Source: CBDHDN01 sp965261585
Lineage (GTDB): Bacteria > Pseudomonadota > Alphaproteobacteria > UBA6615
Direction of reading: 5' to 3'
NCBI GenBank assembly: GCA_965261585.1
Contig: CBDHDN010000058.1
Location: 1 to 64,000, forward strand
DNA: 64,000 bases
Under the pieces are notes generated by a model. The model did no database searches. It saw only the letters and a program-made list of their open reading frames with translations, and was not told the origin of the DNA. Shown here in pieces: positions 55,772 to 64,000 of this stretch. Position 1 is the stretch's first letter. Each line of letters begins with the position of its first letter. A program made the translations under genes and the position numbers.

Positions 55772-56891
55772 ATGCTGGTAGGCGTTCCCAAAGAAGTTAA
55801 GGCGCACGAATATCGCGTCGGCCTGGTGCCGGCGTCGGTGCGCGAGCTGGTGCATCACGGCCACCAGGTGCTGGTCCAGGCGGGCGCCGGGGCCGGTGTC
55901 GGCTTCGCCGATGCGGCCTACGAAGCGGTCGGTGCCGAGGTCGTGGCCGAGGCGGCGGCGATCTTCGCCCGGGCCGAGATGATCGTGAAGGTGAAGGAGC
56001 CGCAGCCGGTCGAGTTCGGCCTGTTGCGCGAGGGGCAGGTGCTGTTCACCTACCTGCACCTGGCGGCCGAGCCGGCGCTGACCGAGGCGCTGGTCGGCCA
56101 GGGCTGCGTGGCGATCGCGTTACGAGACCGTGACCGGCCCGACCGGCGGGCTGCCGTTGCTGGCGCCGATGAGCGAGGTCGCCGGGCGCATGTCGATCCA
56201 AGTCGGCGCCCACTGCCTGGAGCGCGAGCGCGGCGGCATGGGCATCCTGCTGCCCGGCGTGCCTGGGGTCGAGGCCGCCAGCGTCGTCATCCTGGGCGGC
56301 GGCGTCGCCGGCACGAACGCGGCCCGCATGGCCATGGGCATGGAGGCGCGGGTGACGGTGCTCGACAAGTCGCTGGCCCGGCTCAACGAGCTCGACATGC
56401 AATTCGGGCCGACCCTCAACACGATCTTCGCCACCGTCGACGCGGTCGAGCGCTATGTCCTGGTGGCCGATTTGGTGGTCGGCGCGGTGCTGATCCCCGG
56501 TGCCGCGGCGCCGAAGCTGGTGACCGCCGCGATGGTGCGCCAGATGAAGCAAGGCGCCGTCATGGTCGACATCTCGATCGACCAAGGCGGCTGTTTCGAG
56601 ACCAGCCGGCCGACGACCCATGCCGAGCCGACCTACGTGATCGACGGCGTTGTCCACTACTGCGTCACGAACATGCCGGGCGCCGTCTCGCGCACCTCGG
56701 CCGTGGCGCTGAACAACGCGACACTGCCGTTCGTGACGGCGCTGGCCGACAAGGGCTACCGCCGCGCCCTGGCCGACGACGTGCACCTGCGCGCCGGCCT
56801 CAACGTGCACGCCGGCCAGGTCACCCACCCCGCCGTCGCCCGCGACCTCGGCTACGCCTACCAGCACGCCGAGGACGCCATCGCGGCCTGA
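55772..56891 (+). pseudogene. ald: Alanine dehydrogenase with one frameshift
   Basis: The first frame has MLVGVPKEVKAHEYRVGLVP and VLFTYLHLAAEPALTEALV. The second frame has GPTGGLPLLAPMSEVAGRMS, the NAD-binding VVILGGGVAGTNAARMAMGM, and GGCFETSRPTTHAEPTY. Removing one base near 56119-56122 joins GCVAIAYETVTGPTGG and gives 372 residues, the normal length. It interconverts alanine and pyruvate with NAD. The break removes most of the protein if real. It is convergent with maeB across a palindromic repeat. Confidence 0.9.
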
Positions 56892-56910
56892 GGGGTCCCA
56901 GCTCCAGCAG

Positions 56911-56976
56911 CGGGCTTGACCCGTGAATCCAGGAATATGGCGGCACCGCGCTGGATTGCCGGATCAAGCCCGGCAA
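56911..56976. repeat. Palindromic repeat between ald and maeB
   Basis: CGGGCTTGACCCGTGAATCCAG near 56911 is the approximate reverse complement of CTGGATTGCCGGATCAAGCCCG near 56951. Inner stems include TTGCCGG (56956-56962) and CCGGCAA (56970-56976). This type of interspersed palindrome is common in alphaproteobacteria, and its position between convergent stops would allow it to act as a two-way terminator. Confidence 0.7.
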
Positions 56977-56998
56977 TGACGAGAATCGATAGTCGTGC

Positions 56999-59326
56999 TT
57001 ACTGTGCGGCGGCGCTCGTGGCTTCGGCGGCGCCGCGGTCGAGCTCGGCGGAGAGGCGGATCGATTCGTGGGCAGCCAGGGCGGCGGCGTTGACGAGGTC
57101 GTTGACGCTGGCGCGCATCTGGATGATCTCGACCGGGCTCGACAGGCCCATCAGGATCGGGCCGATCGTCGTGCCGGCGCCGATCTGTTGGACCAGGCGC
57201 GAGACGATGTGCGCGGAATGCAGGCCCGGCATGATCAGCACGTTGGCGGCGCCGCTCAACCGGCAGAACGGGTAGAAGCGCTCGCGCAAGACCGGGTCGA
57301 GGGCCATGTCGGCGGTCATCTCGCCGTCGTATTCGAAGTCGACGTCGCCGCGGGCGTCGAGCGCGGCCACGGTGTCGCGGACGCGGCCGGCCTTCTCGCG
57401 CATCGGGTTGCCGAAGTTGGAGAAGCTGAGGAAGGCGACGCGTGGCTCGTGGCCCATCTGGCGCGCCTTCGCCGCCGTCTGTACGGCGATGTCGGCCGTC
57501 ACCGCGGGCGACGGCAGCTCGTGCACGTTGGTGTCGGCGATGAACAGGGTGCGCCGGCGGGCGATGACGATCGTCAGGCCGAACACCTGCTCGCCCGGCT
57601 TGGCGTCGAAGACGCGCGAGATGTCGGCGAAGCAGGTGTAGAAGCCGCGGGTCAGGCCGGTCACCATGGCGTCGGCCTCGCCGCAGGCGACCATGCAGGC
57701 GGCGAAGATGTTGCGGTTCTGGTTGACCATGCGCTGACAGTCGCGGAGCATCGAGCCCTTGCGCTGCAGGCGGTCGTACAGGAAGTCGGTGTAACGCGGG
57801 CGGTGCTCGGACAGGCGCGCGTTGTGGATCTCCAGCCCATCGGCGCCGTGCAGGCCGAGTTGCTGGATCTTCACGTGCAGCACTTCCTCGCGGCCGAGCA
57901 GCACCGGCGTGCCGAGCCCGGCGTTGCGGAACGCGACAGCGGCGCGGATCGCCTTATCGTCCTCGCCCTCGGCGAAGATGACGCGGCGCGGGCTCGCTCG
58001 CACGGCATCGTAGATCGATTGCACGCTCGCCGCCGTCGGGTCGAGGCGTTGGGCCAGCCGGCGTTTGTAGGCGTCCATGACCGGGATCGGCTTGGCCGCG
58101 ACGCCGCTGTCCATCGCCGCCTTGGCGACCGCGGGCGGCACGGTCTGGATCAGGCGCGTGTCGAACGGCACCGGGATGATGTAATTCGGCCCATAGCGCA
58201 GGCGCGTGCCGGCGTAGGCGGCGTCGAGTTCGTCCGGCACGTCTTCGCGCGCCAGGCTGGCGATCGCCTCGGCCGCGGCGATCTTCATGTCCTCGTTGAT
58301 CGTGCTGGCACGCACGTCCAGGGCGCCGCGGAAGATGTAGGGGAAGCCGAGCACGTTGTTGACCTGGTTCGGGTAGTCCGAACGGCCGGTCGCCATGATG
58401 GCGTCCGGGCGCTCGGCCAGCACATCCTCGGGCAGGATCTCCGGGTCCGGATTGGCCATCGCGAAAATGATCGGCTTGTCGGCCATGGACGCGACCATCT
58501 TGCCGGTCACGGCGTCCTTGACGGAGAGGCCGAGGAAGACGTCGGCGCCGTCTATCGCCTCAGCTAGGGTGCGCGCCTTGGTGGCGGCTGCGTGGGCCGA
58601 CTTCCGCTGGTTCATGCCGGCCTCGCGGCCCTGGTAGATGACGCCCTTGGTGTCGCACAGCACGGCGTTGCCGTGGGGCAGGCCCATGGCCTTCATCAGC
58701 TCTACACAGGCAATCGACGCCGCGCCGGCGCCGTTGACGACGACCTTGATGTCCTTGATCTCGCGGCCGGTCAAATCGAGGGCGTTGATCAGGCCGGCGG
58801 CGGTGACGATAGCGGTGCCGTGCTGGTCGTCATGGAACACCGGTATGTCCATGAGCTCGCGCAGCCGCTGCTCGATGATGAAGCACTCCGGCGCGCGGAT
58901 GTCCTCCAGATTGATGCCGCCGAACGTGGGTGCCAGGAAGCGCACAGCGTTGACGAACTCGTCGACGTCCTCGGTGTCGACTTCCAAATCGACGCCGTCG
59001 ATGTCGGCGAAGCGCTTGAACAGGACCGACTTGCCCTCCATCACCGGCTTTGCGGCCAGGGCGCCGATGTTGCCGAGGCCGAGCACGGCGGTGCCGTTGG
59101 AGATGATGGCGACGATGTTGGCCTTGGCCGTGTAGTCGTAGACGAGGCCCGGATCGGCGTGGATCCTCAGGCACGGGACGGCGACCCCGGGCGAGTAGGC
59201 AAGCGCCAGGTCGCGTTGGGTGGTCAGCGGCTTGGTCGGCGTGATCTCGATCTTGCCGGGGCGGCCGCTGGAATGCAGGTCCAGCGCGTCCTGTTCGAAG
59301 CTCGTGAGTTTCTTGTTGCCAGCCAT
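56999..59326 (-). CDS. maeB: NADP-dependent malic enzyme, MaeB type with a phosphotransacetylase-like domain
   Basis: The 775-residue protein has a malic-enzyme half (YSPGVAVPCLRIHADPGLVY, FHDDQHGTAIVTAAGLINAL, VVNGAGAASIACVELM, about residues 1-430). A C-terminal phosphate-acetyltransferase-like half follows (VIFAEGEDDKAIRAAV, NVLIMPGLHSAHI), which is usually regulatory. It decarboxylates malate to pyruvate. The ATG at 59324-59326 diverges from mutS. The length is right for the bacterial two-domain form, with no frameshift. Confidence 0.95.
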   Translation of the reverse strand: MAGNKKLTSFEQDALDLHSSGRPGKIEITPTKPLTTQRDLALAYSPGVAVPCLRIHADPGLVYDYTAKANIVAIISNGTAVLGLGNIGALAAKPVMEGKSVLFKRFADIDGVDLEVDTEDVDEFVNAVRFLAPTFGGINLEDIRAPECFIIEQRLRELMDIPVFHDDQHGTAIVTAAGLINALDLTGREIKDIKVVVNGAGAASIACVELMKAMGLPHGNAVLCDTKGVIYQGREAGMNQRKSAHAAATKARTLAEAIDGADVFLGLSVKDAVTGKMVASMADKPIIFAMANPDPEILPEDVLAERPDAIMATGRSDYPNQVNNVLGFPYIFRGALDVRASTINEDMKIAAAEAIASLAREDVPDELDAAYAGTRLRYGPNYIIPVPFDTRLIQTVPPAVAKAAMDSGVAAKPIPVMDAYKRRLAQRLDPTAASVQSIYDAVRASPRRVIFAEGEDDKAIRAAVAFRNAGLGTPVLLGREEVLHVKIQQLGLHGADGLEIHNARLSEHRPRYTDFLYDRLQRKGSMLRDCQRMVNQNRNIFAACMVACGEADAMVTGLTRGFYTCFADISRVFDAKPGEQVFGLTIVIARRRTLFIADTNVHELPSPAVTADIAVQTAAKARQMGHEPRVAFLSFSNFGNPMREKAGRVRDTVAALDARGDVDFEYDGEMTADMALDPVLRERFYPFCRLSGAANVLIMPGLHSAHIVSRLVQQIGAGTTIGPILMGLSSPVEIIQMRASVNDLVNAAALAAHESIRLSAELDRGAAEATSAAAQ

Positions 59327-59533
59327 CGTGGATACGGCCCCATCTAGCGAGCCGGCCTATAGTTCCCACGTCGGCGGAATCGGCCCCGGAGGCGCGGGCT
59401 GGAGCGACTCCACCTGTGTGGATAGCGCTATAATCGGCGGAGTTGACCCCGCTTGGTCGGGTCGCGTCAAGGGCTGCGACGTCCGCACCATTGCACCGAC
59501 AACCCAGGCCGTGCAGTCCCGGGAAGGGGAGCC

Positions 59534-62276
<2,743 letters not shown>

Positions 62277-62284
<8 letters not shown>

Positions 62285-63619
62285 GCGATCGCCGTGGCGG
62301 GCGCTCGCCGACGCGTTGGGCTTCGCCCAGATCGGCCGGGCCATGGGGCACCGGAACTATCGGGTCTATATCTACGGCCATGCGGTCAATCTGATCGGCC
62401 TGTGGATCCAGCGCGTCGCCGTCGGTTGGCTGACCTGGGAGCTGACGGGCTCGGCCGCCTGGCTCGGCATCATTGCCCTCGCCGACATGGCGCCGGCGAT
62501 CCTGTTCGCGCCGATCGGCGGCGCCATCGCCGACCGCATGGACCGCAAGCGCCTGGCCGTCATCGCCCAGCTCGTCGCCATGGTTCAGGCGGCGGCGCTG
62601 GCCGGGCTGACGCTGAGCGGCCTGATCGACATCTGGCTGCTGCTCGGACTGAGCCTGGTGCTCGGCGCAACGTGTCGCTGTGGGGGCCGGTGCGGCTGGC
62701 CATGGTGCCAAACCTGGTGCCGCGCGAGGATGTCGGAACGGCCGTCGCGTTCGGCTCCGTCATCTTCAACAGCGCGCGCTTCGTCGGCCCGGCGATCGCC
62801 GGGCCGATCATCGTGTTCAGCGGCATCGGCCTGGCGTTCGCCGTCAATGCCTTGAGCTACGGGGCGTTTCTCGCCGCCCTCCTGTTGATCGATACGCCGC
62901 TCGGCGGCGGCGACCGCGGCGTGCGGCGCGGCCTCTTTCGCGAGGCCAGTGCCGGCATCGCCTATGCGACGCGTCATCCCGGGATAGGGCCGCTGCTGCT
63001 GCTGCTGCTGCTGGTCGGCGGCGTGCTGGCGCGGCCGGTCGCCGAGCTGCTGCCGGGCTTCGCCGAGGCCGTGTTCGCGCGCGGCGCCGGCGGCCTTGCC
63101 GTGATGACGTCGGCGATGGGCGTTGGCTCGCTTGTCGCGTCGCTGTGGCTCGCCAGCCGCGGTCCGACAACCCGCTACGGTTGGATCGTGCTGGCCTCGG
63201 GTATTCTGATGGGCATATCGCTCGTCGCGCTCGCCGCGACGGACGTGTTCGTGGTGGGCGTTGCCGCCGCGGTCGCGGCGGCGGTGGGCATGTCGCTCAA
63301 CGGCATCGCCTGCCAGACGATGCTGCAGGCGATGGTGCCCGACGCCATGCGCGGGCGCGTGCTGAGCCTCTATATCCTGCTGGTGCGGGCGGCGCCGGGC
63401 ATCGGTGCCCTGTTGATGGGCGTCGCGGCCGAGTTCGTTGGCCTGCGCTGGCCGGTCGCCGTCGCGGCGCTGGTCACGATCGGCATCTACGGCTGGGCGA
63501 TCGCCGGCCACAAGCGGCTTGGGGCGGCGTTGGCGCCGGAAGCAACCGCGCTGGTCGGGGCGGCGGACGCGGCGCCGGCCACGCCGTCGGACGGGCCGGG
63601 CCGGCAGTCGGCGGCCTAA
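62277..63619 (+). pseudogene. MFS transporter (EntS-like/MFS_3) with one frameshift
   Basis: The first part has MGHRNYRVYIYGHAVNLIGL and transmembrane helices 1-4, ending LLGLSLVLGA. The rest, in the next frame from about 62668, has VSLWGPVRLAMVPNLVPRED, then helices 5-12 and a hydrophilic tail. One missing base explains the break; corrected length is about 447 residues. It resembles EntS-like exporters. It begins inside the end of mutS and is followed by a small hairpin and glnD. Confidence 0.85.
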
Positions 63620-63634
63620 GTGTTCTGAGCCTGA

Positions 63635-63651
63635 CGCCTGGTTCTCAGGCG
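63635..63651. terminator. Possible hairpin terminator after the MFS gene
   Basis: CGCCTG (63635-63640) and CAGGCG (63646-63651) form a six-base stem with a GTTCT loop. No T run follows, so the call is weak. Confidence 0.35.
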
Positions 63652-63770
63652 CCGGTGGGCGCAGCGATGCCCTCGTTTCCGGGTGCTTCATGCAAATCGT
63701 GCTAGGGTTCCATCTTGAATCCAGTGCCGTGGGCCGCATGTGGGAAGCCAGGCACGGGCGCGGACGACCC

Positions 63771-64000
63771 ATGGAACTGATCCCGAACCAGCGCGACATC
63801 ATCGACCGGGCGCGGTTGAGCGACGACCTGGCGGCGATCTTCGAGGCCGCCGGCGACGCGACCCGCGCCCGTGGCGAGATCCTGGAGCGCCTGAAGGCGG
63901 CGATGGAGCAGGGTCGCGCCGAGATCCATCGGCGCTTTGAGGCCAAGCGCTCGGCCGGCGCCGTGGCGGTGCGGGCCCAGACGTTCCTGTTCGATCAGCT
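63771..64000 (+). CDS. glnD: Bifunctional protein-PII uridylyltransferase/UR, N-terminal part
   Basis: From ATG 63771 the first 76 codons read MELIPNQRDIIDRARLSDDL and later EQGRAEIHRRFEAKRSAG and AVRAQTFLFDQL. This resembles the GlnD N-terminus just before the nucleotidyltransferase domain. The protein would modify PII in response to glutamine and control nitrogen metabolism. An in-frame ATG at 63738 is an alternative start. The window ends inside the gene. Location after mutS is typical for alphaproteobacteria, which supports the call. Confidence 0.78.
   Translation, partial: MELIPNQRDIIDRARLSDDLAAIFEAAGDATRARGEILERLKAAMEQGRAEIHRRFEAKRSAGAVAVRAQTFLFDQ

Noticed and set aside
57068..58567. 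A 499-codon plus-strand frame over maeB
   Set aside because: Shadow of the malic enzyme gene, full of Val/Gly/Arg without motifs.

Overview
The window is high-GC (about two thirds G+C by eye) DNA from an alphaproteobacterium, most likely a Rhodospirillales-type organism. The evidence is gene content and gene order: fxsA | timA(Tim44-like)-mltA-smr, hslVU next to a his cluster (hisB, DUF2628, hisH, hisA, hisF, hisE, HIT), rph/rdgB/hemW divergent from hrcA-grpE-dnaK-dnaJ, and mutS followed by an MFS gene and glnD. No rRNA, tRNA or CRISPR array was found.

Layout. 1-5.6 kb is an insertion-sequence pile-up: an IS1595 transposase cut by the window edge, a trimmed Fic gene, a frameshifted IS66 transposase, and an IS1-like transposase remnant carrying a nested two-ORF rve-type element. 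5.6-16 kb is chromosomal core: histidine phosphatase, fxsA, Tim44-like, mltA, lutABC, smr, an XRE regulator, GNAT, hslUV and a cNMP/FHA protein. 16.3-24.8 kb is the histidine block, split by an IS1182-type element at the hisH stop codon, followed by HIT, a hydroxylase-like protein and a Pcm-like methyltransferase whose stop codon is the IS1380 target. 26.5-31.2 kb carries a glycine-zipper protein, a pentapeptide-repeat protein, an orphan PAS histidine kinase and a persulfide dioxygenase-rhodanese fusion. 31.3-33.8 kb holds an ISNCY/IS1202-like element followed by a second, 5'-truncated copy. 34-47.3 kb carries gshB, sirB1-like, a BON lipoprotein, yraN, rsmI, an LpoA-like lipoprotein, hemW, rdgB, rph and the hrcA-grpE-dnaK-dnaJ heat-shock cluster. 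47.3-52.5 kb has a GNAT gene split by an IS630 fragment, then dapB, a DUF2244 gene, nth, a lipoprotein, a bactofilin and an adenosine-kinase-like gene whose 3' end was altered by an IS3 element (52.5-53.9 kb). 53.9-64 kb has an orphan YejA-like binding protein, ald, maeB, mutS, an MFS exporter and the start of glnD.

Functionally the window is housekeeping: protein quality control (HslVU, DnaK/DnaJ/GrpE/HrcA), histidine synthesis, peptidoglycan maintenance (MltA, LpoA-like, bactofilin), lactate, alanine and malate metabolism, and DNA repair (MutS, Nth). Sigma-32-like promoter motifs precede hslV and, more weakly, dnaK. A perfect 13-bp all-G/C hairpin sits just upstream of hrcA.

Two features dominate. 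First, insertion sequences are numerous and varied, with intact target duplications at several sites and three insertions falling within a few bases of stop codons. Second, about twenty single-base frameshifts interrupt otherwise well-preserved genes, most of them between 3 and 14.6 kb. These may be consensus errors or recent pseudogenisation; reads would decide. No clearly new multi-gene system was found. The least conventional items are the pentapeptide protein next to the orphan kinase, the cNMP/FHA protein beside hslVU, and the hrcA leader hairpin.
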